From Aeromonas finlandensis (lineage in GTDB: Bacteria; Pseudomonadota; Gammaproteobacteria; Enterobacterales; Aeromonadaceae), in assembly GCF_000764645.1 (NCBI RefSeq), contig NZ_JRGK01000269.1, forward strand, positions 1-64,000: 64,000 nt of DNA, in the 5' to 3' direction. Positions within the stretch are counted from its first letter, which is position 1, and each line of letters starts with the position of its first letter. Made by a program: the position numbers and the translations under genes. The notes below the pieces were generated by a model. The model saw only the letters and a list, made by a program, of their open reading frames with translations, did not search any database and was not told the DNA's origin. Shown here piece after piece: positions 24,674-33,942 of the stretch.

Positions 24674-27229
24674 ATGCTTAGGAAGAGCAGAATCTCTGCT
24701 GCGATTGCGTTCGCCTTGGCGAGCCTTGCAGTGGCCCCATCCGTGTCTGCCGAAGAAGGGCAGAACGTCGAAAAATTGCAGAAAATCAAGGTTACTGGCT
24801 CCCGTATCTCCCGTGTCGATGTCGAGGGTGCAACTCCGGTTGTTGCTGTCAGCAAGGTCCAGATCGAACAGTCTGGTCAGCAGACTGTGGCGGATTATCT
24901 GAAACAGGCCTCTTACAACTCCTTCGGCGGTTTCTCCCCTTCATCCGGCAGTTCTGCCCAGTCACAAGCCACCGTTGGCTTGCGTGGCCTTGGGGAAGAT
25001 CGCACCCTGGTGCTGCTCAATGGCAAGCGAATTGCTGGCTCTCCTACCATGGGCGGCACTGCCATCAACCTCAACACCATCCCCATGGCGGCGGTTGAGC
25101 GAGTGGAAGTGAACCTGGATGGCGGCTCCGCGCTCTACGGTTCTGATGCCATCGGTGGCGTTATCAACGTGATCCTCAAAGAGGGTTTTGAAGGCTTGTC
25201 ATTCCAGGGCCGTGTCGGTTCCCCGAGCGAAGAGGGTGGGGATGAGAAGAGCGGTTCCATCGTCAGTGGCGTTTCGGGTGAGAAGGGCGCCTTGATGATG
25301 GTCTACGAGCACGATGTCAAAGACGAGATCTACTACAAGGATCGTGACTATCTGGCCAAGCAGGGGGCTGAGTCCCCTAGCCTGTATGGTCGCAATATCA
25401 AGGGGGTAGACGCGACCACTGGCAAGACGGTCACCCGTACTCTGAATGGGGTTGACTGTGAAGGCACCGGTCCCGGTTTCGTCACCAAGGGCACGGCTTG
25501 CCGTTTCGACTTTGCCAAGGTCGCAGCCAAAACCGCTTCACGCACCCGTGATACCGTCTATGTGAACGGTCGCTACCACATCAATGACAGTGTGGATTTT
25601 GTGCCGCAGATGATTGGTTCCCGCGTCACCAGTTTTGGTCGCTTCGCGCCTGCTGCCGGTGCCTTCACCGTGGATGGATCCACCCCGGAAAGCGCCGCAG
25701 TCCTCTCAGCCAACAACTTCAGCACCGCCAAAGCCGCTACCGTTTATTACCGTTTCAGCAACGTCGGGCCCCGTGACAACGATGTAACCGATTTGACCGG
25801 TACCCTGAATCTCGGTTTTGAGGGCACAGTGCCGACCGAAACAGTAGGGGATGTGGAGTGGAACGCCGGTTACATGTACTCCAAGACCGACAACCAGAGC
25901 ATTGGTAATGGCTATGTTCTGGAACCTGCTGTCCAGACCCAGGTCAACAGCGGCAAGTTTGTCAATGGCAGCTTCTCCGCTGACGCCACCAAGGATCTCT
26001 CCTATACCACCAGTCGCAACTCCAAGATGGACTTCTTCCAGTGGTATGGCGGTCTGGGCTGGGAGATGGGCGCATTGCCGGCTGGCCCCGTCAGCTGGTA
26101 CTTGGGCGCCGAGTATAACGACTGGGTTTACTCCGATACCTACGACAGCCAGTCCGAAGCGGGCAATGTACTGGGCTCTTCAGGCAACTCCGGTGGTGGA
26201 GTGCGTGACGTGTTTGCCACCTACATCGAAAGCCTGATCCCTATCACCGAGCAGATCGAGCTGAACCTGGCGGGCCGTTACGACAAGTACAGCGACTTTG
26301 GCAGCGCCTTCTCGCCCAAAGCGAGCCTGCGTTATCAGCCGCTTGAGCAGTTGATGTTCCGTACCTCCTGGTCCCAGTCTTTCCGCGCGCCGGGTCTGAA
26401 TGATCTCTATGCGGCGGATGCCCAGTCAGCGGACTTTGCCAAGGACTATGTCTACTGCCAGGCCAATGGTGTCGCCAACTGTTCCGAAGCGCAGTACGAC
26501 ACAACGCGTCAATCCAACAAGAACCTGAAGGAAGAGACCGCCAATACCTTCACTATCGGTACTGCCTACAACCCGTTGGACAATCTCAACCTGTCGCTCG
26601 ATTACTACTACATCAAGATTGATGACGTGATCCAGCTGGCCACCACCCAGACCCAGTTCTACCAGGAGCTGAACACCGGCAGTAACCCGAACGTCATCCG
26701 TGACGCCAACGGTGATGTCGAGATGGTCTACGCCGGCATGGTCAACCTGGGGCAACTCAAGACCAGTGGTATCGACTTCAAGGCGGACTACAAGTACGAC
26801 TTTAACTCCTTCACCCTGCGTTACGACTTTGGCAGCACTTACATCCTGAAATATGAGGAAGGTCTGTTTGCTGGCGGCCCAATGGTCGACAAGAAGGGCT
26901 GGAATGGCAGACCCGACTTCCGCTTCAACTCCGGGATCGGAGCCAACTTCCCGCAGCTGTGGAATCTGGATACCTACCTGAGCACCAACTACATCGACTC
27001 CCAGAGCCAGGACTATGTGGACGGCAAGGAAGAGGGGCATATCGCGTCCAACACCGTCTGGAACCTGAACGTGGCGGTCGATACCAGCTGGAATGCCAAG
27101 ATCCAGACCGGCGTGAAGAACCTGTTCAACCGTGGGCCTTCCCTGTCGAGCGATGGTTACACTTACGATGAATACCTCTACGGCATCGACGGTCGCGTCT
27201 ACTACATCGACTACACCCAGAAGTTCTAA
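24674..27229 (+). CDS. TonB-dependent outer-membrane receptor
   Basis: 851 residues. Signal peptide MLRKSRISAAIAFALASLAVAPSVSA; plug domain from KIKVTGSRISRVDVEGATPV, with the plug motif LVLLNGKRIAG and YGSDAIGGVINVILKEGFEG (plug/barrel junction). A 22-strand-type barrel follows, with FRTSWSQSFRAPGLNDLY and NLNVAVDTSWNAKIQTGVKN, ending in the aromatic YIDYTQKF typical of outer-membrane barrels. Two cysteine pairs (DCEGTGPG..ACRF and YCQANGVANC) probably form disulfides in outer loops. Its ligand is unknown: no siderophore genes are near. It heads an apparent operon with a dedicated TonB2-type energising complex. AGGAAGG lies nine bases before the ATG. Confidence 0.93.
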   Translation: MLRKSRISAAIAFALASLAVAPSVSAEEGQNVEKLQKIKVTGSRISRVDVEGATPVVAVSKVQIEQSGQQTVADYLKQASYNSFGGFSPSSGSSAQSQATVGLRGLGEDRTLVLLNGKRIAGSPTMGGTAINLNTIPMAAVERVEVNLDGGSALYGSDAIGGVINVILKEGFEGLSFQGRVGSPSEEGGDEKSGSIVSGVSGEKGALMMVYEHDVKDEIYYKDRDYLAKQGAESPSLYGRNIKGVDATTGKTVTRTLNGVDCEGTGPGFVTKGTACRFDFAKVAAKTASRTRDTVYVNGRYHINDSVDFVPQMIGSRVTSFGRFAPAAGAFTVDGSTPESAAVLSANNFSTAKAATVYYRFSNVGPRDNDVTDLTGTLNLGFEGTVPTETVGDVEWNAGYMYSKTDNQSIGNGYVLEPAVQTQVNSGKFVNGSFSADATKDLSYTTSRNSKMDFFQWYGGLGWEMGALPAGPVSWYLGAEYNDWVYSDTYDSQSEAGNVLGSSGNSGGGVRDVFATYIESLIPITEQIELNLAGRYDKYSDFGSAFSPKASLRYQPLEQLMFRTSWSQSFRAPGLNDLYAADAQSADFAKDYVYCQANGVANCSEAQYDTTRQSNKNLKEETANTFTIGTAYNPLDNLNLSLDYYYIKIDDVIQLATTQTQFYQELNTGSNPNVIRDANGDVEMVYAGMVNLGQLKTSGIDFKADYKYDFNSFTLRYDFGSTYILKYEEGLFAGGPMVDKKGWNGRPDFRFNSGIGANFPQLWNLDTYLSTNYIDSQSQDYVDGKEEGHIASNTVWNLNVAVDTSWNAKIQTGVKNLFNRGPSLSSDGYTYDEYLYGIDGRVYYIDYTQKF

Positions 27230-27337
27230 TCAACCCCGTTGATATACAACCTCAGCCGGCCCGGTCGGGTCGGCTGTGCCCAACGTCCAAGGAAGTTACG
27301 GAGATAGGGTCATCCTATGAAGACAAGGACCATTACA

Positions 27338-28102
27338 ATGAAGAAAGCGCTCCTTGGCAGCCTGGTTTCGGCCGCCTTGTTGACCAGCTTCAATCTGAGT
27401 GCCGCCACCGCCGGTCAGGCCGTGGACGCTCAAGCCGCCACCAATAATGCAGCCAAAGTTTCCCAGCAGAAAATCGACAGCTATGCCGAATCTGCCGAGT
27501 CTGCGCTGGCCCAGTACAAGGCCGCCCTGCGTCAGGTCGACAGTCTGCGCACCTACAACGAGCAGGTGGGCAAGATGGTCGAATCCCAGACCACCGAGCT
27601 GGCCTCGATGCAAAAGCAGATCGCCCAGATTGATCAGACCAGCACCGAAGTGGTGCCCTTGATGCTCAAGATGATCGACTCCCTTGAGCAGTTCGTCGCC
27701 CTAGATCTGCCGTTCCAGAAGGTCGAGCGCGAAGATCGGGTTGCCGCACTGACCGACCTGATGAACAGCGCAGATGTCACCATCTCCGAGAAGTACCGCA
27801 AGATCCTGGAGGCTTACCAGATCGAGGAGGGCTTCAGTCGCACCATCGAGTCCTACAAGGCGAGCCTGGACAAGGATGGCAGCGAGAAGACCTACGAGTT
27901 TCTGCGCGTCGGCCGCATTGCCCTGCTCTACCAGTCCCCGGATGGCAATGAGACCGGTATGTGGAACAAGCAGACCCGTCAGTGGGAAGAGTTGCCCCAG
28001 GAGTATCGCAGTGCGGTTGAACAGGGCCTTCGCATCGCCAAGAAGCAGGCGCCTCCCGCCCTCATCAAGCTGCCGGTTCAAACTGCGGAGAAAGCATCAT
28101 GA
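27338..28102 (+). CDS. DUF3450 family periplasmic protein of the TonB2 cluster
   Basis: 254 residues from the ATG at 27338 (AAGGA seven bases upstream); an in-frame ATG at 27317 is possible. Signal peptide MKKALLGSLVSAALLTSFNLSAATA. Residues about 35-110 are predicted coiled coil (YAESAESALAQYKAALRQVD), followed by a globular part with YEFLRVGRIALLYQSPDG and MWNKQTRQWEELP, marks of DUF3450. Genes of this family regularly precede ttpC-exbB-exbD-tonB in marine gammaproteobacteria. Its role in the complex is not known. It overlaps ttpC by four bases. Confidence 0.9.
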   Translation: MKKALLGSLVSAALLTSFNLSAATAGQAVDAQAATNNAAKVSQQKIDSYAESAESALAQYKAALRQVDSLRTYNEQVGKMVESQTTELASMQKQIAQIDQTSTEVVPLMLKMIDSLEQFVALDLPFQKVEREDRVAALTDLMNSADVTISEKYRKILEAYQIEEGFSRTIESYKASLDKDGSEKTYEFLRVGRIALLYQSPDGNETGMWNKQTRQWEELPQEYRSAVEQGLRIAKKQAPPALIKLPVQTAEKAS

Positions 28103-29472
28103 AAGGAATCAAACTTGCTATTGCCTCCCTGATTGCGGGAGCTACCCTGGTCACCCTGCCGGTGACTGCCGCCGAAAAACCGGTGGATCTCAATGCGCTG
28201 CTCAATCAGGTCAAGGCCTCCAGCTTAAGTGAATCCCAACTCAACAAGGAGCGGGAAGCCCGCTTCCTGGCCGACAAGAACGAGCAAGGGGCGCTGCTGG
28301 CCAAGGCCAAGGCCGAGCTGGCTGCCGAAACGGCCAAGGGTGAGCGGCTCAAGGCGACCTTCGATGCCAACGACAAGCAGCTGACCGAGCTGACTGAAAC
28401 CCTGCGCCAGCGTTCCGGCAACATGGGCGAGATGTTTGGTGTGCTGCGTCAGTTTGCCGGTGAGTTCAAGGGGATCTTCAACGCCTCTGCCCGTCGGGTC
28501 GAGCATCCGGAGCAATCTGCCTTGTTGACCCGTCTGGCCGAGAGTAAAGAGCTCCCCTCCAGCGACGATCTGGAAGCGTTCTGGACTACCACCCTCAGCC
28601 GCATGGTGGACGGTGGCAAGGTGAGCCAGATCCCGGCGACCGTGGTCTACGGCGAGGGCAACCAGGCCGAGAAGACCGTCACCCAGATCGGTGAGTTCAA
28701 CACCGTCTCCGAAGGCAAGTACCTCACCTTCGTGCCGGAGACCGGCAAGTTCGAGCAACTTCCCCGTCAACCGGACAAGGGGGTGCTGGAGCCTATCGCC
28801 GAGTTTGAACAGGGTGGTGACGGGGTCAAACCCATCTTCATCGACCCGTCTCGCGGCGTGATCCTCTCTCTGCTGGTGCAGTCTCCGACCTTCAAGGAGC
28901 GGGTCGATCAGGGTGGTGAAGTGGGTTACGTCATCATGGTGCTCGGTGTGCTCGGTACCCTGCTGGCCATCTTCTGCGGTATCCGCCTGTCGTTGATCGG
29001 CACCTCCATGCGCAAGCAGCTGAAATCCGATCAGATCATCAAGGGCAACCCGCTTGGTGACATGCTGGGGGCCTACCAGAGTCATCGTGGTGACAACATC
29101 GAGGATCTGGAGTCCAAGCTCGACGAGATCATCCTGCGCAACGTACCCAAGTTCGAGAAGGGCATCAGCATCATCAAGCTGATCGCCTCGGTCGCGCCGC
29201 TGCTGGGCCTGCTGGGTACCGTGGTGGGGATGATTGCCACCTTCCAGGCCATCACCCTGTTCGGTACCGGCGATCCCAAGCTGATGGCAGGCGGTATCTC
29301 CGAGGCGCTGGTGACCACCATGCAGGGTCTGGTCGTCGCGGTGCCCATGCTGTTCCTCTACACCATTGTGCAGACCCAGAGCCGTCGTCTGATCCAGGTG
29401 CTGGAAGAGCAGAGCGCCGGGTTCGTCGCCCGTTATCAGGAACGTCTGCACGCCTCCAAAGCTGCAGCGTAA
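28099..29472 (+). CDS. ttpC: TtpC-like MotA/TolQ/ExbB proton-channel family protein
   Basis: 457 residues, much longer than ordinary ExbB. A signal peptide (to about VTAAEK) is followed by a periplasmic region with coiled coil (about 30-120: AKAKAELAAETAKGERLKAT). After a membrane helix near 275-295, the C-terminal ExbB-type domain has IIKLIASVAPLLGLLGTVVG and MAGGISEALVTTMQGLVVAV. Vibrio TtpC has this build and is needed for TonB2-dependent uptake. Start codon overlaps the DUF3450 stop (ATGA). Confidence 0.9.
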   Translation: MKGIKLAIASLIAGATLVTLPVTAAEKPVDLNALLNQVKASSLSESQLNKEREARFLADKNEQGALLAKAKAELAAETAKGERLKATFDANDKQLTELTETLRQRSGNMGEMFGVLRQFAGEFKGIFNASARRVEHPEQSALLTRLAESKELPSSDDLEAFWTTTLSRMVDGGKVSQIPATVVYGEGNQAEKTVTQIGEFNTVSEGKYLTFVPETGKFEQLPRQPDKGVLEPIAEFEQGGDGVKPIFIDPSRGVILSLLVQSPTFKERVDQGGEVGYVIMVLGVLGTLLAIFCGIRLSLIGTSMRKQLKSDQIIKGNPLGDMLGAYQSHRGDNIEDLESKLDEIILRNVPKFEKGISIIKLIASVAPLLGLLGTVVGMIATFQAITLFGTGDPKLMAGGISEALVTTMQGLVVAVPMLFLYTIVQTQSRRLIQVLEEQSAGFVARYQERLHASKAAA

Positions 29473-29482
29473 GGAGTCACCC

Positions 29483-30010
29483 ATGTGGTTCTGGTTGATT
29501 GAAGAAGTCGAGTCGGTCCGCCGGTTTCTGGGATTGGGGGGCGATGTACTGGTCGCCCTGTTCTTCCTGACCCTGATGATGTGGGCCTTGCTGCTGGAGC
29601 GCTGGTTCTACTTTATGGCGGTCTATCCCAAGCAGGTGAAACAGACCAAGGCCACCTGGCTGGCCCGCACCGATCACCTCTCCTGGTCTGCCAAGCAGAT
29701 CCGGCGCGAGCTGGTCTCACGGGTCGCCATGGCGGTGGACAAGGGGATGCCGGTCATCAAGGTGCTGATTGCCCTCTGTCCGCTGATGGGGCTGCTCGGT
29801 ACCGTGGTGGGGATGGTGCAGGTGTTTGACACCCTGGCCATCACCGGCACCGGTTCGCCGCGGGCCATGGCATCGGGGATCTCCAAGGCAACGGTACCGA
29901 CCATGGCGGGCATGATTGCCGCCCTTTCCGGCCTGTTTTTTGTCAACCAGCTCGATCACAAGGCCAAACTGGCGGTGCAAAAGCTGGAAGACAACCTGAA
30001 ACACGGTTGA
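29483..30010 (+). CDS. exbB: ExbB-type biopolymer transport protein (ExbB2)
   Basis: 175 residues, three membrane helices. The family core is present: ALCPLMGLLGTVVGMVQVFD and MASGISKATVPTMAGMIAAL. It forms the proton-driven stator with ExbD in the inner membrane and powers TonB. AAGGAG lies seven bases upstream, 10 bases after ttpC. A hairpin at 30024-30051 follows before exbD. Confidence 0.92.
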   Translation: MWFWLIEEVESVRRFLGLGGDVLVALFFLTLMMWALLLERWFYFMAVYPKQVKQTKATWLARTDHLSWSAKQIRRELVSRVAMAVDKGMPVIKVLIALCPLMGLLGTVVGMVQVFDTLAITGTGSPRAMASGISKATVPTMAGMIAALSGLFFVNQLDHKAKLAVQKLEDNLKHG

Positions 30011-30023
30011 TGCAGGATGCATA

Positions 30024-30051
30024 CCCCCGGCGAGGCATGGCCTGCCGGGGG
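30024..30051 (+). other. Strong hairpin between exbB and exbD
   Basis: CCCCCGGC / GCCGGGGG, with inner AGGC/GCCT pairing around an ATG loop and one bulge. There is no T-tract. It sits in the only long gap (67 bases) of the exbB-exbD-tonB series. Confidence 0.55.
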
Positions 30052-30077
30052 CACAGAACAAGCAAGGAGTTTCTGCT

Positions 30078-30485
30078 ATGAGAAAACGTTACAGCGACAG
30101 CGGTGCTGACGAGGCGGCTATCGATTTGACCCCCATGCTGGACATAGTGTTCATCATGCTGATCTTCTTCATCGTCACCACCTCCTTCGTCAAGGAGTCC
30201 GGTGTCGAGATCAACCGTCCCAGTGCCAGCACGGCCGAGACGGTGAAGAAGGGCAATATCATGGTCGCGGTACGCGAAAACGGTCAGGTCTGGGTCGACA
30301 AGCGCATCGTGGAAGTGGGGGCGGTACGTGCCAACATCGAGCGGCTGCGTGCCGAGAACCCGGAGAGCGCCGTGGTGATCCAGGCCGATACCGAATCCCG
30401 TTCCGGTCTGGTGGTGCAGGTCATGGATCAGATCCGCATGGCCGGTGTCCAGAACATCTCCATCGCTGCCAGCAAGAGCAGCTGA
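30078..30485 (+). CDS. exbD: ExbD-type biopolymer transport protein (ExbD2)
   Basis: 135 residues. One N-terminal membrane helix carries the proton-relaying Asp: LTPMLDIVFIMLIFFIV with D22. The periplasmic part ends QVMDQIRMAGVQNISIAASK, as in the family. Works with ExbB to harness the proton gradient. AAGGAG lies ten bases before the ATG at 30078. Confidence 0.93.
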   Translation: MRKRYSDSGADEAAIDLTPMLDIVFIMLIFFIVTTSFVKESGVEINRPSASTAETVKKGNIMVAVRENGQVWVDKRIVEVGAVRANIERLRAENPESAVVIQADTESRSGLVVQVMDQIRMAGVQNISIAASKSS

Positions 30486-30501
30486 TGCTGGAGAGAGACC
30501 T

Positions 30502-31137
30502 ATGAGATACCTGATATCGTTGGCGGTCTCCTGTGTGGTGGTGTTCTTTCTGTTTTTGGGAATGAACAAGCTGATCACACCGGATCACCGGGAGCTGGTG
30601 GAGAAGGATGACATCGCCATGACCGATTTCATTCGCATCAAGCCCCAGGAGACCCTGCAAGAGAAGCAACGGGAGCTGCCCAAACCGCCGCCGCCGAACC
30701 GTCCGCCGCCCCCTCCCGAGATGGAGGTGGCCAGCACGGATCGGCCGCAGATGGAGAGCTCTCCCATGGATATGCCCAAGCTCGACATTCCGGTCAACAT
30801 CGGTGGCGGCAACGCCCTCGGTGCCTACAGCACCGGTGGCGGCGGTGGCGGGATCGGTGGCAACAACGGCGCCATTCCGCTGGCAACCTTCGAGCCCATG
30901 ATGCCCCGCAAGGCGGCGCTGGCGGGTCTGGCCTCCGGCAAGGTGCTGGTGGAGTTCACCGTCACCGAGCGCGGTACTGTCAGCAACGTACGGATCGTCA
31001 AGGAAGAGCCACGCAGCTATGACCTTGGCAAAGAGGCGCGCAAAACCATCGCCAAGTGGACGTTCAAGCCCGCTATGGCAGATGGCAAGCCGCAAGAGAG
31101 CCGTATGCAGCAAGAGATCGAGTTCGCGGTCAACTAA
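30502..31137 (+). CDS. tonB: TonB2-type energy transducer
   Basis: 211 residues from the ATG at 30502 (GGAGAG upstream). One N-terminal membrane anchor (LISLAVSCVVVFFLFLGM), a short Pro-rich stretch (PKPPPPNRPPPPPE, about 57-70), a Gly-rich linker (STGGGGGGIGGN) and a C-terminal TonB domain (GLASGKVLVEFTVTERGTVS to the end). It is shorter than TonB1-type proteins, as is usual for TonB2. It carries energy from ExbBD/TtpC to the outer-membrane receptor. Confidence 0.92.
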   Translation: MRYLISLAVSCVVVFFLFLGMNKLITPDHRELVEKDDIAMTDFIRIKPQETLQEKQRELPKPPPPNRPPPPPEMEVASTDRPQMESSPMDMPKLDIPVNIGGGNALGAYSTGGGGGGIGGNNGAIPLATFEPMMPRKAALAGLASGKVLVEFTVTERGTVSNVRIVKEEPRSYDLGKEARKTIAKWTFKPAMADGKPQESRMQQEIEFAVN

Positions 31138-31148
31138 GGAAGGTGGCG

Positions 31149-32390
31149 ATGAACAAGTTACACAAGATGATCCTCGCCCCGGTCGCCATGGCGGTGCTGC
31201 TCAGCACCGCCAGCTGGGCCGCCGAGCAGCCAGCCCTGTCGGATCGGGCCTATCGGGCGGTCAACAAGGCGCAGGAGCTGATCACTGACAAACAATACGG
31301 TCTGGCTAATGCCAGATTGCAGGAGGCGCTCTCCGGCGTGGGTGATCGGGTCTACGACAAGGGGGTCATATTGCAGACTCTCGGATTCGTGGCTGCCCAG
31401 CAGGAGAAATACGGTCAGGCGACCAAGTACTTTGCCGATGCCATCGCCACTGGCGGCCTGCCGCCACCGGTGGCCCAGCAGGTGCGCTATAACCTGGCCC
31501 AGCTCTATATGGCGGAGGGCAACTTCCAGGGTTCGATAAAGACCATGAAGGAGTGGTTTGCCAACCAGGGCAAGGATGACAAGCCCAACTCCCACGCCTA
31601 TATCACCCTGGCCAACGCCCACGTGCAGCTCAAGCAGTACCGTGAGGCCATTCCGGCGGTAGATCAGGCGATCAAGCTGTCGGCGGGCAAAGCGCCGGAG
31701 TCCTGGTATCTGCTGAAGATGGCGGCCCACTACGAGCTGAAACAGTACAAACCGGCGACCGAGGTGCTGACCACTCTGGTCGACATGCACCCGCAGCAGA
31801 AGAAGTACTGGACCCAGCTCTCGGCCATGCATATGCAGGCAGGCAACGATAGCAAGGCGCTGGCGGCACTGGAGGCAGCCTACAGCCTCGGCATGCTGAC
31901 CGAACCGGCCGAACTGCAGCGTCTGGCCAACTATCTCGCCTTCAGCGGCATTCCCCATCGCGCAGCGCGGGTGATGGAGAAAGGGATGAAGGATGGAGTG
32001 ATTGAGCAGAGCGCCAGCAACTACAAAACCCTGGCCAACTATTGGCATCAGGCCAAGGAGCTGGATCCGGCCATCGACACCCTGGCCAAATCCTATCGGC
32101 TGGCCCCGAATGCCGAATTGCAGCTGAAAATGGCGCGCATGATGATCCAGAGCAAGCGCTATCAGGATCTGGTGGCGCTGGCCGCCAAGCCAGCGGCCAA
32201 TGCCAATGGTGAACAGCGTGCGGATCTGAAGTTCCTGACCGGGGTCGCCTATTTTGAGCAACAGAAGCCGAAGGAGGCCCTCAACGCCTTCACCCAGGCG
32301 GCTCAGAATGGCAACGTCAGCGGGCGGGCATCTCCCTGGATCAGCTTCCTCAAGGAGCAGAGTGGCGCAGGGGAGGCGGCCGTCCAGTAA
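31149..32390 (+). CDS. TPR-repeat periplasmic protein of the TonB2 cluster
   Basis: 413 residues from the ATG at 31149, 11 bases after tonB. Signal peptide MNKLHKMILAPVAMAVLLSTASWA. The rest is helical tetratricopeptide repeats (e.g. AYITLANAHVQLKQYREAIP, FLTGVAYFEQQKPKEALNAF), matching the TPR protein found after tonB2 in Vibrio and Shewanella. It probably assembles or modulates the complex in the periplasm. Last gene of the operon, followed by a terminator. Confidence 0.9.
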   Translation: MNKLHKMILAPVAMAVLLSTASWAAEQPALSDRAYRAVNKAQELITDKQYGLANARLQEALSGVGDRVYDKGVILQTLGFVAAQQEKYGQATKYFADAIATGGLPPPVAQQVRYNLAQLYMAEGNFQGSIKTMKEWFANQGKDDKPNSHAYITLANAHVQLKQYREAIPAVDQAIKLSAGKAPESWYLLKMAAHYELKQYKPATEVLTTLVDMHPQQKKYWTQLSAMHMQAGNDSKALAALEAAYSLGMLTEPAELQRLANYLAFSGIPHRAARVMEKGMKDGVIEQSASNYKTLANYWHQAKELDPAIDTLAKSYRLAPNAELQLKMARMMIQSKRYQDLVALAAKPAANANGEQRADLKFLTGVAYFEQQKPKEALNAFTQAAQNGNVSGRASPWISFLKEQSGAGEAAVQ

Positions 32391-32441
32391 TTCCAATGAC
32401 AACACCTGTAGTCCCTTTTATGGTTGCCTGGTGGCTCCATT

Positions 32442-32466
32442 AACCGCTCTTCGGGGCGGTTTTTTT
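32442..32466 (+). terminator. Rho-independent terminator of the TonB2 operon
   Basis: AACCGCTC-TTCG-GGGCGGTT followed by a run of seven T in all. It lies 52 bases after the TPR gene stop. Confidence 0.92.
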
Positions 32467-32930
32467 ATGGCACTGGCCGCCCGCCGAGCAGCGTTGGCAT
32501 CGGTTGTTTTTTCCTTCCCGTGGCCGACGCGCTGTTTTGCTCTCTTCCATGTCTGCAAGGTGCCACCGTCGAGAGTGGATTATCTCCTCTGGTGTGACAA
32601 ATGCGCTTATCTCTGTTTCAACAGTGAAACAACCTGGTGTGGCGCCGTGGTTGACCGGAGACTGCATGGCTCGCTGGCAGGCCGCCGATGCCGTTCATCT
32701 CTCTCTCAGCTGTGACTTGTTAGAGTGGCTTTTGCCCTGTTGATAACGGTCGCGTTGAAAACGACCACTTTTAACAAGAAAAGCAACATATCGAAGTTGA
32801 AATTTTGGCCGACTCAGGAAAGAATGCGCGCTCGGTTATTGGCGTCGTGGGGCAGGTTGACCCGCCACCGGCAGACCGAGGATGAGACGGCCCCCGGCCC
32901 ATTTGGTACAGGAAACCACACAGGAATTTT
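32467..32930. other. 464-base intergenic region with an operator-like inverted repeat
   Basis: No convincing gene was found between the TonB2 operon terminator and the L,D-transpeptidase. Short open frames on both strands lack ribosome sites. At 32614-32631 there is TGTTTCA-ACAG-TGAAACA, a perfect 7-bp inverted repeat with a 4-base spacer. The stretch around 32750-32810 is AT-rich and is the likely promoter area. Confidence 0.5.
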
Positions 32931-33851
32931 ATGAATCCCCTTCGCACTGCCGCTTCGGCCCTTTTATGCACATTTGCGCTGGTGAGCCAGCAGGCTGCCG
33001 CCGTCGAGTACCGTCTGCCTGCGGCCAACAGCCGCCTGATCGGTGAAAATCAGGAATACGTGGTGCCTGCGGACAACCGTCCGCTGGAGCAGATCGCTGC
33101 TGACTTCCAGCTGGGTCTGACCAACATCATGGAAGCCAACCCGGGCGTTGATCCCTATCTGCCGAAAGCGGGTAGCACCCTGATCATCCCCCACCAGCTG
33201 ATCCTGCCCAACGCGCCCCGCGAAGGGATTGTCATCAACGTCGCCGAGATGCGTCTCTACTACTACCCGAAAGGGAAGAACGTGGTGGAAGTGCTGCCTA
33301 TCGGCATCGGTCAGCTGGGGGTAAACACCCCGGAGAACTGGATCACTAAGGTAGAGCGCAAGCGTGCCAACCCGACCTGGACCCCGACCGAGAACATCCG
33401 TCGCCGCTACGCCGCCCAGGGCAAGACCCTGCCTGCGGTATGGCCGGCTGGCCCGGATAACCCCATGGGTCTGCACGCCCTCTACATCGGTAACCTCTAT
33501 GCCATCCACGGCACCAACGCCACCTTCGGCATCGGTCTGCGGGTGAGCAGCGGTTGCGTCCGTCTGCGCGCCGACGACATCAAGTATCTGTTCGATAACG
33601 TGCCGGTTGGCACTCGCGTCCAGTTCGTCAACCAGCCGGTCAAGACCACGGTCGAGCCGGATGGTGGTCGCTACATGGAAGTGCACGAGCCGCTCTCCCG
33701 TAACGAGGAGGAGTTCAACTCCACCGCTTCTGTGCCGCTCCCGATGACCCCGGCCACTACCCGCTTCATCGCCCACGCCGAGTCTGACTCCAACGTGGTC
33801 AAGCAGGTGCTGGAACAGCGTACCGGTATGCCGACCCGCCTCAATCCCTGA
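32931..33851 (+). CDS. L,D-transpeptidase (YkuD domain, ErfK/YbiS/YcfS/YnhG family)
   Basis: 306 residues. A signal peptide (to about AAAVE), then a LysM-like peptidoglycan-binding segment (about 42-88, [20 protein letters not shown]) and the YkuD catalytic domain. His193 in YAIHGTN and Cys209 in [10 protein letters not shown] are the catalytic pair. Enzymes of this group attach Braun lipoprotein to, or make 3-3 crosslinks in, peptidoglycan; which of these cannot be told here. The C-terminal 60 residues are an extra tail beyond the catalytic domain. AGGAATTTT precedes the ATG. Confidence 0.93.
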   Translation: MNPLRTAASALLCTFALVSQQAAAVEYRLPAANSRLIGENQEYVVPADNRPLEQIAADFQLGLTNIMEANPGVDPYLPKAGSTLIIPHQLILPNAPREGIVINVAEMRLYYYPKGKNVVEVLPIGIGQLGVNTPENWITKVERKRANPTWTPTENIRRRYAAQGKTLPAVWPAGPDNPMGLHALYIGNLYAIHGTNATFGIGLRVSSGCVRLRADDIKYLFDNVPVGTRVQFVNQPVKTTVEPDGGRYMEVHEPLSRNEEEFNSTASVPLPMTPATTRFIAHAESDSNVVKQVLEQRTGMPTRLNP

Positions 33852-33892
33852 TTGAGCAAGTTGGCGGTGCCGCTGGCACTGGCAGGATAAAG

Positions 33893-33922
33893 AAAACGGC
33901 GACCATCTGGTCGCCGTTTTTT
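33893..33922. terminator. Terminator between convergent L,D-transpeptidase and sppA
   Basis: AAAACGGCGACC-ATCT-GGTCGCCGTTTT, a 12-bp stem with T6 on the plus strand and T4 on the minus strand. It can serve both genes. Confidence 0.9.
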
Positions 33923-33942
33923 ATGGGGCATTCGCCGCTTGG

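Noticed and set aside
32467-32930. Short open frames in the gap before the L,D-transpeptidase
   Set aside because: Frames of 60-80 codons on both strands lack ribosome sites and recognisable composition, and overlap each other.
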